NCBI GenBank assembly: GCA_016711705.1
Contig: JADJSK010000013.1
Location: 389,001-453,000, forward strand
Origin: Candidatus Brachybacter algidus
GTDB lineage: Bacteria; Bacteroidota; Bacteroidia; Chitinophagales; Saprospiraceae
Direction of reading: 5' to 3'
Length of the DNA stretch: 64,000 nucleotides
Positions 44,701-51,996 of this stretch are shown here, piece after piece. The notes below the pieces were generated by a model. The model did not search any database. It saw only the letters and a list, made by a program, of their open reading frames with translations, and was not told the DNA's origin. Position 1 is the stretch's first letter; each line of letters begins with the position of its first letter. Made by a program: the position numbers and the translations under genes.

Positions 44701-44905
44701 TAATTGAAGCCGGAAACCCTGTGATTTCTATTCCTCCGTCAAAATTGCCCGGATTATCACTGTTGTGACAATCAGTACACAGCCCATCACCAGGAGCTCC
44801 TGTTTTGCCATTCGGTGGATTGTCAGAGTATGACATAAAGACAATCGCTGCTATGAGTATGGAAATTATTCCTTGTATTTTCTTATTCTGAAAATTAAAA
44901 ATCAT
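41759..44905 (-). CDS. Secreted SprB-repeat protein with T9SS sorting domain
   Basis: 1048 aa. Signal peptide, then a choice-of-anchor V-type domain (GAPGDGLCTDCHNSDNP, about 35-50, then a beta sandwich to about 190). This domain includes a CxxCH motif that could bind heme or simply be structural. SprB-like repeats follow (NVNCFGNTSGSATAIPAGGI and SYSWSNGG, repeated with variation), with Ig-like GGxWTGxGV modules in the middle. The C-terminus is a T9SS type A domain (KIFPIPTDRYFYLES to YKKLVIVK). It is likely a cell-surface or secreted adhesin, possibly involved in gliding or particle contact. Terminator shared with lspA. Confidence 0.9.
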   Translation of the reverse strand: MIFNFQNKKIQGIISILIAAIVFMSYSDNPPNGKTGAPGDGLCTDCHNSDNPGNFDGGIEITGFPASITPNTVYPLIVKVSNPNGFASKAGFQFTILNASNQKFGTFILPSASCTISMQNNRDYVEHNPAQLFNGMDEAIWTVNWISPATGSAQTIKIYAAANIANNNDNDDGDWITTAQFSGIFAPLPDPLTVTVAGTNVNCFGNTSGSATAIPAGGIAPYSYSWSNGGNTATISNLAAGLYTVTVTDGTPSTTVGSYTVTQPSSALSVDVTAPGTVIDCNNLSIALSGVASGGTSSYTYLWSNGSITQDITVFDPGSYTLTVTDNKGCQTSDAITITEVDPPIVTLNAVPQQCEFDPPVTLVGSPVGGFYSGPGVTGNTFNPSVAGPGQHVVTYIYTSMGCTVSDDINITVINVADVTINNIGTICINEGPFTLSANIGGGFWSGDGVIGNQIFPEQAGLGNHIVTYTVSVNGCTTEASSNYNVVDAAVVEATIVPDLCTTDPVVALQGLPAGGTWTGTGVSNNSFNPGTSGAGTFTLTYSFTNNAGCISSTTITVNVSPCGCTNPASANAGTDQSVCNFNSVMLAGGANSTPMWSTSGDGTFANPNNVVTQYNWGTNDKIAKTVTLTLTAGDPDGNGPCTAFSDQMVVTNNSFEVVINELDAQCTDGDAIDLSATPAGGTWTGQGVLGSQFNPSTLPIGFYVVHYSTTNLSGCTDEDSIVIQVKNCACALDAHLVASNQGCQGDSTGTLTVAFDVAGTEPYSYEWSDGSNEDSLDSLSVGTYTVTVTDANNCSVVIQGSIVNEVVTVHLSYIRANCDEVICIDSLTGAAPYVFLWSTGGTNACIDVSEAPVGVYSVMVTNSNGCSGMGSIPYTPIPELSIEVDSITVKTDLNDGVINITATGGIAPYTFNWEKNGLFFSTEEDLDSLSLGSYTLTVTDSGGCASEFGPYLISTTVATHKVDALANSVKIFPIPTDRYFYLESKKDIKLTSMIVAVSMNGEQTSLNADISGNNKFRVDTDGLNAGVYMIRISSNDAIAYKKLVIVK

Positions 44906-45047
44906 ATTATTAAATTAGAAAAGATAAAAAACTATTTTGATCCTAAAATTATTCAATTCAAAAAGAATTAATGAAAGCTTAGGTCAACCAGGACTAAATA
45001 TTTTTGAAAGGGGGGAATATTTAATTTGATAAATATTATACTAAGAG

Positions 45048-45055
45048 TATATTTG
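45048..45055 (+). promoter_or_regulatory. Promoter -7 box of the PPK2 operon
   Basis: TATATTTG, a perfect TAnnTTTG match, 52 nt upstream of the preferred ATG 45107 and inside the longer alternative frame, which argues for the shorter start. Confidence 0.55.
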
Positions 45056-45106
45056 AAAGATCAAAAGTCAGAACTTTCTTTCATTATTTCTAAATTATTT
45101 TTTGAA

Positions 45107-45883
45107 ATGAAAAAATTAATAAAACTTTCTAAAATATCTACTCGAGCTCCAAAAGGTGCGAGTAAAGAGGAGTACGTCGAAAGAACTCTTAAGCTTTATG
45201 AAGAGATCGGCTATCTCCAGCACATTCTATATGCTGAAAAAAAACACAGTGTGCTTATAGTTTTTCAGGGAATAGATGCAAGTGGTAAAGATGGGGCTAC
45301 GAAAAATGTGTTTTCGAAAAGCAGCCCACAGGGCATACGTGTTGAAGCTTTCAAAAAACCAAGCGAAGAGGAAATGAATCATGACTTTCTTTGGAGAGTG
45401 CACGCCAACGCACCTGAGAAAGGGTTTATCCAGGTATTCAACCGTTCTCATTATGAAGATATTCTGGTTCAAAGGGTGCATGGCTGGATCACTGAGGACC
45501 GTGTAAAAAAGAGAATGGCAGCCATTAATAGCTTTGAAGAACTTTTGCAATTTGACAATAATACAGTTGTTCTCAAATTTTACATGCACATAAGTAAGGA
45601 TATTCAACTCAAAGAGCTTAAAGAAAGACTAGAAGACCCTGCAAAAAATTGGAAGCACAATCCAGGAGATTGGGAAGAAAGGAAGCTTTGGGACGAATAC
45701 ATGGCAGCTTATGAATATGCTATAAATGAAAGTAATATTCCTTGGTTTATCGTACCCGTGGATCAGCGATGGTACAGGAATTATTTCATAGCAAATGTCA
45801 TAGTTCAAGAGCTGGAAAAATTAAATATGTCGCTTCCACTTTTGGACAAAAAAACAATTCAGTTAGAAGATCATAATGAATAA
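45107..45883 (+). CDS. Polyphosphate kinase 2
   Basis: 258 aa from ATG 45107. Single-domain PPK2, which transfers phosphate between polyphosphate and nucleotides, usually phosphorylating NDP or NMP. Walker A is in QGIDASGKDGATKNVF, the Walker B-like Asp in VFNRSHYEDILVQRV, and the lid module in LKERLEDPAKNWKHNPGDWEERK. The closing WFIVPVDQRWYRNYFIANVI is typical. The class (NDP- or NMP-using) cannot be told by eye. It is followed 12 nt later by the S4 protein gene. In the same window a 5'-nucleotidase consumes NMPs, but there is no operon link. Confidence 0.93.
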   Translation: MKKLIKLSKISTRAPKGASKEEYVERTLKLYEEIGYLQHILYAEKKHSVLIVFQGIDASGKDGATKNVFSKSSPQGIRVEAFKKPSEEEMNHDFLWRVHANAPEKGFIQVFNRSHYEDILVQRVHGWITEDRVKKRMAAINSFEELLQFDNNTVVLKFYMHISKDIQLKELKERLEDPAKNWKHNPGDWEERKLWDEYMAAYEYAINESNIPWFIVPVDQRWYRNYFIANVIVQELEKLNMSLPLLDKKTIQLEDHNE

Positions 45884-45895
45884 TAGGTCTAAGGA

Positions 45896-46345
45896 ATGGC
45901 GGCAGTAAGTGAAAAGACAAGAATAGATAAATGGCTCTGGGCTATAAGGTTTTTTAAGACCAGGAGTCTGGCGACAGATGCCTGCAGTGGAGGTAAGGTT
46001 AAAGTCAATGGAATCAATGCTAAGGCGTCACAGTTAGTGAGACCAGGAGATTTAATCTTTTGTAAAAAGGAACACATAAATTATGAGTTAAAAGTAGTCT
46101 CTATCATCGAAAAACGTGTAGGGGCGCCAATTGCAATTACTTGCTACGAGAATCTTACACCTCCCGAAGAACTCAATAAATTTGAAAATTGGTTTGTAGG
46201 AAAGGTTAATAACGAGCACCGTGAAAGAGGTGCAGGAAGACCGACAAAAAGAGAGCGAAGGGAGATTGATGAATATAAGGTGAACCTATTTGACGAAGAA
46301 GGTGATGATGGTGCTTCAATTGATGCCGGTGATTCCGCACTATAA
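45896..46345 (+). CDS. S4-domain RNA-binding protein (Hsp15-like)
   Basis: 149 aa. The N-terminal S4 domain (TRIDKWLWAIRFFKTRSLA then GGKVKVNGINAKASQLVRPG) is of the HslR/Hsp15 type, which binds stalled 50S subunits carrying peptidyl-tRNA in E. coli. A basic linker (RERGAGRPTKRERREID) and an acidic tail follow. It lies 12 nt after PPK2 and its last 6 bp overlap the end of the convergent reverse gene. The ribosome-rescue role is inferred from the family. Confidence 0.88.
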   Translation: MAAVSEKTRIDKWLWAIRFFKTRSLATDACSGGKVKVNGINAKASQLVRPGDLIFCKKEHINYELKVVSIIEKRVGAPIAITCYENLTPPEELNKFENWFVGKVNNEHRERGAGRPTKRERREIDEYKVNLFDEEGDDGASIDAGDSAL

Positions 46346-47152
46346 CTGAATTTCTCTTGGTTTTTTCACTTCATTGGTGCTATTTATTTCAAAGATATAA
46401 TTCAATCCAACTGCATAATAGAGATTGAATTTTCCTGTTCCATAACTCTTAAAAGGATAAAATTCAACGCCACTTTGAATTAACCAATTAAATGGCCCTG
46501 AACCCAATTTGATATCATAATACGGTTGTAAAGAGAAAAGTTGATCCTCCTTTCTCCTGAAGGAATAATCTAACTTTGTCATGATCGGTACTTTCTCCCC
46601 ATACCAGGTGTACATCATTTTCATTCCTATACTGGCGCATATTACCTTGGATTTTAGGCCTATTGCTGCATTTCCCAAAGCTGACCATGGATCATAGCGA
46701 TAGACTGTATATTTTCTCAGAGAAAACTTGTCAGTATATTTATTAAAGCTCTTCATGACTCCAGAACCATATTGAAGATAACCGAGTCTGCCAATCTTAT
46801 TAAAACCATAAATAGATGCTTGTATTGCCCCTCCTTTGAGTTCAAAGTCCTCTGATGCATATGTGTAAGGGTCACCACTATTATCTGTGTCTAAGTTCAT
46901 GGGGTGGAGTTCTGAGCCATAAATACTTGTGCCTAAATGAATTCCTGTTCGGTCAGTGATGGCATAATTTCCATTCATATTTAGACCTAAATCAGTACGC
47001 GATATATCTGCATTAAAAGATGTACTGAGGTCTCCTTTTGCATCGAGATAACCAATACTCTGTTGAATAATGTGAGAAGAGCTTGAGTAGGAGCAGCCGG
47101 AAAAAAGCTGAATAATCGGTAATAGTAAAATGAGGGGATATAATTGCTTCAT
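46340..47152 (-). CDS. Lipoprotein with a beta-barrel-like body
   Basis: 270 aa. Lipobox FSGC (Cys about 20) followed by a Ser-rich stretch. The body is a run of alternating short beta strands (GNYAITDRTGIHLGTSIYGS, GAIQASIYGFNKIG, NLYYAVGLNYIFEI) as in small outer-membrane barrels, but with a lipid anchor, so it may be a barrel-like or beta-sandwich envelope protein. The family is not recognised. It converges on, and overlaps by 6 bp, the S4-protein gene. Confidence 0.7.
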   Translation of the reverse strand: MKQLYPLILLLPIIQLFSGCSYSSSSHIIQQSIGYLDAKGDLSTSFNADISRTDLGLNMNGNYAITDRTGIHLGTSIYGSELHPMNLDTDNSGDPYTYASEDFELKGGAIQASIYGFNKIGRLGYLQYGSGVMKSFNKYTDKFSLRKYTVYRYDPWSALGNAAIGLKSKVICASIGMKMMYTWYGEKVPIMTKLDYSFRRKEDQLFSLQPYYDIKLGSGPFNWLIQSGVEFYPFKSYGTGKFNLYYAVGLNYIFEINSTNEVKKPREIQL

Positions 47153-47206
47153 AGAATGTGGAATTATCTTATTTTATGTTTTGTCTGAATATACTACCTT
47201 TAAGCT

Positions 47207-48514
47207 TTGACAAACTTAATCAAAGTAAGCGCATTGGAACACATTTTAGACGTTAATCCGGACAATCTGAATAGCTGGTTGCGCAGCTTTGATCGATTTA
47301 TCCGGCTGGATTCCAATCAATACGCATATGATAAATACGCTTCCGCTGAAGGAATCGTTGCCTGTGGTATTGAAAGAGCTATAACAATCGAAGATTTTTC
47401 TGATAAAAGTTCAGTCTCAAGTCTCAAAAATTTCTTTGATGAAAATAAAGGACAATGGATCTTTGGCCACATGTCCTTTGAAGCGAAAGACCTTTTTGAT
47501 ATTACTAAGACAAATGCCAGTTCTTTTATTGATGTGCCTTGTGTATCTTTTTTTGTGCCCACACATGTATTTAAACTTCTAAATGATAAACTAATCATAC
47601 TCAAATCAAATCTTCCTGTTATAGAATTGCAAAATCAGTTGGACCAAAGTTTGACGGCCGCCCAGCCAATTATAAAAACAAAAGGAATTTTGAACTTTGG
47701 TGTGGACCGTTCTCAATACATTGAACATGTGAATGAGCTATTACAGCACATACACCGTGGAGATATATATGAGGTCAATTATTGCCAGGCACTGCAATAC
47801 AAAGGAATGGTCATGGATCCATATGCACTTTATACAAAAATGCAAAGTACATCTCAAGCACCCTTTGGGGCATTTTATAGAAATGGTGATGTATATCTTT
47901 GTTCAGCAAGTCCTGAGCGTTTTATGGCTAAAAGAGGCGATCAACTTATCTGCCAACCTATTAAAGGCACAAACAGAAGGTTGGATAATCCAGAAGAAAA
48001 TATTGTACAGCAAGCCAAACTCAAAAGTAGTCTCAAGGAACGTGCTGAAAATGTCATGATCGTAGACCTTATGCGCAATGATATGTCCAGAATATGTCTA
48101 CCCGGTTCAGTCCATGTAGAAGAACTATATGGTATCTATGCATTCAGGCATGTCAATCAAATGATCTCGACCATCTCCGGAACAGTAGATCAGGATATAA
48201 ATTTTGTTGATGTAATATCTGCTTTGTTTCCAATGGGTTCTATGACAGGTGCTCCTAAACTCAGTGCGCTAGCGCTTATAGACGAATTGGAGCCATATCA
48301 ACGGGGTTTATTTTCAGGAACAGTTGGATATATTGACCCTAATGGCAATTGGGATTTTAATGTGGTAATTAGGTCCATCGTTTATGATGATGCCCATCAA
48401 CTTGCTTCTATTTCTGCCGGGGGAGCCATCACTGCTTTGTCCAATGCAGAGGAGGAATATGAAGAAAGTTTATTGAAAATGGAAAGCCTGGTTGGAATTA
48501 TAAATGGTGAATGA
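47207..48514 (+). CDS. pabB: Aminodeoxychorismate synthase component I-like
   Basis: 435 aa, chorismate-utilising enzyme fold. The core has the usual elements: GDIYEVNYCQAL, SPERFMAKRGDQLICQPIKG, ERAENVMIVDLMRNDMSRIC, GSMTGAPKLSAL and SISAGGAITALSNAEEEYEE. The spacing suits PabB (aminodeoxychorismate synthase, folate pathway), although anthranilate synthase component I is close and no pabA/trp gene is adjacent to decide. The start is a TTG at 47207; no ATG lies near the conserved N-terminus. A near-match promoter TACCTTTA is only 5 nt upstream, so the start is uncertain. Confidence 0.85.
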   Translation: MTNLIKVSALEHILDVNPDNLNSWLRSFDRFIRLDSNQYAYDKYASAEGIVACGIERAITIEDFSDKSSVSSLKNFFDENKGQWIFGHMSFEAKDLFDITKTNASSFIDVPCVSFFVPTHVFKLLNDKLIILKSNLPVIELQNQLDQSLTAAQPIIKTKGILNFGVDRSQYIEHVNELLQHIHRGDIYEVNYCQALQYKGMVMDPYALYTKMQSTSQAPFGAFYRNGDVYLCSASPERFMAKRGDQLICQPIKGTNRRLDNPEENIVQQAKLKSSLKERAENVMIVDLMRNDMSRICLPGSVHVEELYGIYAFRHVNQMISTISGTVDQDINFVDVISALFPMGSMTGAPKLSALALIDELEPYQRGLFSGTVGYIDPNGNWDFNVVIRSIVYDDAHQLASISAGGAITALSNAEEEYEESLLKMESLVGIINGE

Positions 48515-48663
48515 CAAATTATAAGTGATAAGTGATAAATGTTGAATGGTGAATGAAAGAAGGTTAAAATGGGTAATAAGTAATATTGGTAATCGGTAAT
48601 CGGCATTAAAGATGGCATGATAAGCTTTTTTTTGAGGTCATTCTAATTTCATACTCATATATA
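48515..48663. repeat. Tandem-word spacer after pabB
   Basis: Words around ataagtgataagtgata, gaatggtgaatg and ggtaatcggtaatcgg directly follow the pabB stop. No credible gene on either strand. Confidence 0.5.
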
Positions 48664-48850
48664 ATTCATCGATAAACATTGTTAATCGACAATTTGTAAA
48701 AGAAAAGTAAGTCCATAAGAAACTCCGCCTTGGCATCACAGAAGCATTTTGTCGATTCTTGCCTCCATTTTTTCGGGAAGAAACTTTAAGATGTTCTGAC
48801 TACACTTTGGCTCTCTGGAGTGAGACTTCGTTTCGTCTCACTTCCTCAAA
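48664..48850. repeat. Partial copy of the 364-bp element
   Basis: Bases 48721-48846 match 49796-49921 closely (shared: cttggcatcacagaagcat, aagatgttctgactacactt, gacttcgtttcg), and the similarity continues leftwards to about 48664. It contains the palindrome tgagac...gtctca (48821-48840). The right part of the 49735-50098 element is missing here. No ORF. Confidence 0.75.
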
Positions 48851-49013
48851 AAAGACATTAGCCTTTGGCCATCATCCTTAATTTACAAAACAAAAACCTA
48901 ACTTCAAACAAGACCGTCCAGCCTTCGCCCCATTTTCAATTCTCCATTCTCCATTTTCAATTTCTCTTCCTTCCTTTCTAACTTTTTTCCTACATTAGCA
49001 TCACGTTATTTAA
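48851..49013. repeat. Tandem-word spacer before the TetR gene
   Basis: cattttcaattctccattctccattttcaa and ttcctttctaac-type words, no gene. Confidence 0.5.
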
Positions 49014-49562
49014 ATGAAAAACCAAATTGAACTTCCCTGGATAGAAGCAGGGTACCAGTTATTTTCGAAAGAAGGACCAGCCGGATTAAAGGTGGATATT
49101 CTAGCACGTACTGTCGGTATTAGCAGGTCGTCATTTTATCACCTATTTGGCGACCTTGAAATATTTCAGGAAAAACTATTAATGTACCATTCTGAAATGG
49201 CCTCCAAAGTTGCAGAAAGTGTAAAATTGTGTAAGAATATAGAACCTGATTTTTTGTTGATGATGATAAAGTATCAGGATTATTTTTTTTTCAATAGGCA
49301 GCTCCGCATTCATCGGGAGAATGTAACTTTTAGAAAGGGATTTGAAGATGCGATCTCTAAAATACAAAAAGAAGCATCTGCGATATGGTCGGATATGGTT
49401 GGCTTGGAGCACAAACCAGAAATGGCAAGAAATATTTTTAGAATTGCAGCGGATATTTTGTTTCACCGCATTACCAGGGAAACTATGAACTATGAATGGT
49501 TGCTCGGGTTTTTGAAAGAAATAAAACTATTAATAAAAGGCATGGACAAAGAATCTAAATAG
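49014..49562 (+). CDS. TetR/AcrR family regulator
   Basis: 182 aa. N-terminal helix-turn-helix of TetR type: AGYQLFSKEGPAGLKVDILA, then RTVGISRSSFYHLFGDLE. The all-helical C-terminal ligand domain has no recognisable subgroup. Target and inducer cannot be inferred, because both sides are repeat-filled spacers and no transporter or enzyme gene is divergent to it. Confidence 0.88.
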   Translation: MKNQIELPWIEAGYQLFSKEGPAGLKVDILARTVGISRSSFYHLFGDLEIFQEKLLMYHSEMASKVAESVKLCKNIEPDFLLMMIKYQDYFFFNRQLRIHRENVTFRKGFEDAISKIQKEASAIWSDMVGLEHKPEMARNIFRIAADILFHRITRETMNYEWLLGFLKEIKLLIKGMDKESK

Positions 49563-49584
49563 TAAATCAAACATCTTATATTAA

Positions 49585-50161
49585 CTCAAGTTTCAGTAGT
49601 TAAGAAACGAAGGTAGATGGTTGATGTTAGAAGGTATTTAGTTAATTAATACATATTTTGTCTATTATTGATTTAAATGACGAAATTTTCATTTTATTGA
49701 TGAATAATCATCTTAAATCTACCTTCTACCTTCTCCAATCATCGCAAAACATAGTTAATCAATAATATGTAAATAATAAAATTATATATATCAATAACTC
49801 CCCCTTGGCATCACAGAAGCATCTTTTCGTTTACTGTCTCCATTCTTACGGCAGGTAAACTTAAGATGTTCTGACTACACTTTGTCCCTCTATCGTGGGA
49901 CTTCGTTTCGTTTCACTTCCTTGAAAAGGTCGCTTTTGCACCTTTTCTTCGTCGTTCACCCTCTTGCAGAAGGGGATATTGTGCTAATCGACTTTTTTTA
50001 TCATAAATATCATAAATATCATCGTCATCTGCGTTCAACTTTATTTAAGTTATCTTTTTGATTTTGGAATAAAATGAATTACATCAGAGCTACCTTCTAA
50101 CATTTTTATTGAAATTTAAATCTATCCTTAAAAGAAACGAATTTGTCTACCTAAACTTCAG
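49585..50161. mobile_element. MITE-like element, copy 2, interrupted
   Basis: Ends ctcaagtttcagtagt and gtctacctaaacttcag match copies 1 and 3. Flanked by the 9-bp near-exact direct repeat ttata(t/c)taa (49576-49584 and 50162-50170). Without the inserted segment 49735-50098 it is about the same size as the other copies. No ORF of its own. Confidence 0.78.
49735..50098. mobile_element. 364-bp element nested in MITE copy 2
   Basis: The insert splits the MITE interior: the 9-bp word ctaccttct occurs just before it (49726-49734) and again at its right edge (50090-50098), as a target duplication would. Removal restores continuity with copy 1. It contains the sequence shared with 48664-48850. There is no ORF and no obvious terminal inverted repeat. 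Confidence 0.7.
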
Positions 50162-50217
50162 TTATACTAATTTCGATCTTTGTACAGCACTGACTAAAAT
50201 TGGAATTAAGGAGAATT

Positions 50218-50225
50218 TAATTTTG
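50218..50225 (+). promoter_or_regulatory. Promoter -7 box of the HAF-repeat gene
   Basis: TAATTTTG, a perfect TAnnTTTG match, 50 nt upstream of the ATG. Confidence 0.5.
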
Positions 50226-50274
50226 CCGCATATTTGGTAAAATTCATTTTAAAAGACTTCTTAATACAAATTTC

Positions 50275-51624
50275 ATGAAAAAAAACATTACTTACTTAGT
50301 TCTGGTATTCCTAGTCCAGGCAAATTTTATTTATGCCCAATTTATAGTTAAGGATATCACCTTTGCATGCAATAGTGTGTCAAACGGAGGCGCGGTATCA
50401 GGATATAGCTTTCAGACTGGACCATATAGCATATGGTTTCCTGATTCAAATAATATTGTCACTGAAATTGGAGGTGTTGCTCCTGGATCTGGTGTAGCTG
50501 GTCAGGCCCGGTTTAGCGAAGATGGTAATATCCTATGTGGCACCAATTTAGGAAATGCTGGAGCCGAAATGGCCCTATTTAACAGAACAACTAATAATTG
50601 GACTAATTTGGGGAGCCTTGGTTATCAGGTAGATGGCAACGTGAGCGGCGGATTCGCTATTTCAGGTGATGGAAAAACGGTTGTTGGTCTTTCTTGGGCT
50701 GATACTACGGGCAACTTGGCATTTGCTCATGCAATCGCCTGGAATAATGATGAAGAGATCATGGACCTTGGAACCCTGTTTTTTGGAAGAAGCACCAGGG
50801 CGAATGCTATAAACGGTGATGGAAGTATTGTGGTAGGTTGGCAAGATTTTAACGGACCATGGAAATCTGCAGTTTGGAAAAAAAATCCTGCAGGTGGATA
50901 CTTCCCCAATGAATATATTCTCTTAAATACGGATGGTGATCCAAATGATGAATTCAATCAAATGGGTGAATGCAGTGCCATTTCAGCCGATGGCAATTGG
51001 ATAGGAGGTTACGGCGATTATGCCAATGAATACCAACCATGGATATGGAGTGAAGGGTCAGGTGTTATTAATTTGGGGACATTGCCAAACGTTGGTAGTG
51101 GTTATGTGTCAGGCATGTCAGCAGATGGCTCTATTGCAGTGGGATGGTTTGATGGACAATTGTGGGGTGATCCCCAGACGCCCTTCATCTGGACAAAGAC
51201 GGGCGGAATTAGAGACCTGAATGAGTACATTAATACAGAATTAGGAGAATCTACTGATATTAACCACACTTATACAGCTGAAGCTATTTCACCTGATGGT
51301 CATTTTGTCGCGGGCTATGGTGTAAATAATAATACGTTTCAATATTTTGCATACCGAATTAGTCTTGAAAACACATCTGCTGTGAAGGAAATAAGTAAAT
51401 CAAATGAAATAACTGTTTATCCTAATCCGACATCCAATTTAATTACAATTGAAAATAGCAATAATTCAACTTTGTCTATTACAAGTGCAGAAGGTAAAAT
51501 AATCTTCAGAGGTAAAATAAATGGAAGATTTGTATTCGATTTGTCTAAGTATGCATCAGGAGTCTACGCTCTTAGGTTACAAACTGATGAAAAGGTACAA
51601 ACACAAAAGATTATAAAGAATTAA
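50275..51624 (+). CDS. Secreted HAF-repeat protein with T9SS sorting domain
   Basis: 449 aa. Signal peptide (cleaved near YAQ, about 21). The body is a series of HAF-type repeats: GGFAISGDGKTVVGLSWADT, GSIVVGWQDF, AISADGNWIGGYGDY, GMSADGSIAVGWFDG. These alternate 'AIS.DG' and 'VG' motifs, with W-rich partners (AIAWNNDEEIMDLGTL), probably as a beta propeller. The C-terminal T9SS type A domain starts at EITVYPNPTSNLITIEN and ends KVQTQKIIKN. It is exported to the surface or released. The role of HAF repeats is unknown. A strong terminator follows. Confidence 0.88.
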   Translation: MKKNITYLVLVFLVQANFIYAQFIVKDITFACNSVSNGGAVSGYSFQTGPYSIWFPDSNNIVTEIGGVAPGSGVAGQARFSEDGNILCGTNLGNAGAEMALFNRTTNNWTNLGSLGYQVDGNVSGGFAISGDGKTVVGLSWADTTGNLAFAHAIAWNNDEEIMDLGTLFFGRSTRANAINGDGSIVVGWQDFNGPWKSAVWKKNPAGGYFPNEYILLNTDGDPNDEFNQMGECSAISADGNWIGGYGDYANEYQPWIWSEGSGVINLGTLPNVGSGYVSGMSADGSIAVGWFDGQLWGDPQTPFIWTKTGGIRDLNEYINTELGESTDINHTYTAEAISPDGHFVAGYGVNNNTFQYFAYRISLENTSAVKEISKSNEITVYPNPTSNLITIENSNNSTLSITSAEGKIIFRGKINGRFVFDLSKYASGVYALRLQTDEKVQTQKIIKN

Positions 51625-51849
51625 TTATAGTGTGTCATTAGAAGTTTGATTTTAGAATAACGGTGCATTACAGCCAACAAATTCTAAACAAACTATTTCA
51701 AGCGCAATGTTAGACAGAGTGAGCCCTTACGAGTCGACATTGCGTTTTTTTTTTTGCTTATTTCATTTCCTACAATATTTTGAAAAGAAGAGTTGTATGC
51801 GCTAAAATTAATACCATACTTCTCTATTCAATTTCTGATTACTCATTAC
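51625..51849. terminator. Spacer with a strong forward terminator
   Basis: Stem cgcaatgt / acattgcg (51703-51710 / 51737-51744) is followed by a 12-nt T-run (51745-51756): a strong forward terminator for the HAF-repeat gene. The rest of the spacer holds no gene. Confidence 0.85.
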
Positions 51850-51914
51850 TGACCACTGACCACTGACTTCTGACTTCTCACTTCTGACCACTGACCACTG
51901 ACTTCTGACCACTA
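51850..51914. repeat. tgaccac/tgacttc heptamer array
   Basis: Nine successive 7-mers (tgaccac or tgacttc, one tcacttc) in tandem. Too short and too regular for a CRISPR array, and with no unique spacers. Confidence 0.85.
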
Positions 51915-51969
51915 CCCCCTCTTAGTGTATTTTATACACAATTCTAAACACTGTTTAATTATAATACAT

Positions 51970-51977
51970 TACTTTTG
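51970..51977 (+). promoter_or_regulatory. Promoter -7 box of asnB
   Basis: TACTTTTG, a perfect TAnnTTTG match, 19 nt upstream of the ATG. Confidence 0.6.
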
Positions 51978-51996
51978 ACCTCTAAAATTTAATGCA

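Noticed and set aside
48397..48618. Reverse 73-aa frame over the pabB end and its spacer
   Set aside because: Its text is the translation of tandem words plus the pabB antisense strand.
49179..49466. Reverse ORF over the TetR gene
   Set aside because: Antisense shadow of a clear TetR helix-turn-helix protein.
51850..51914. CRISPR-like array
   Set aside because: The 7-nt units follow one another directly, with no spacers, and no cas gene is in the window.
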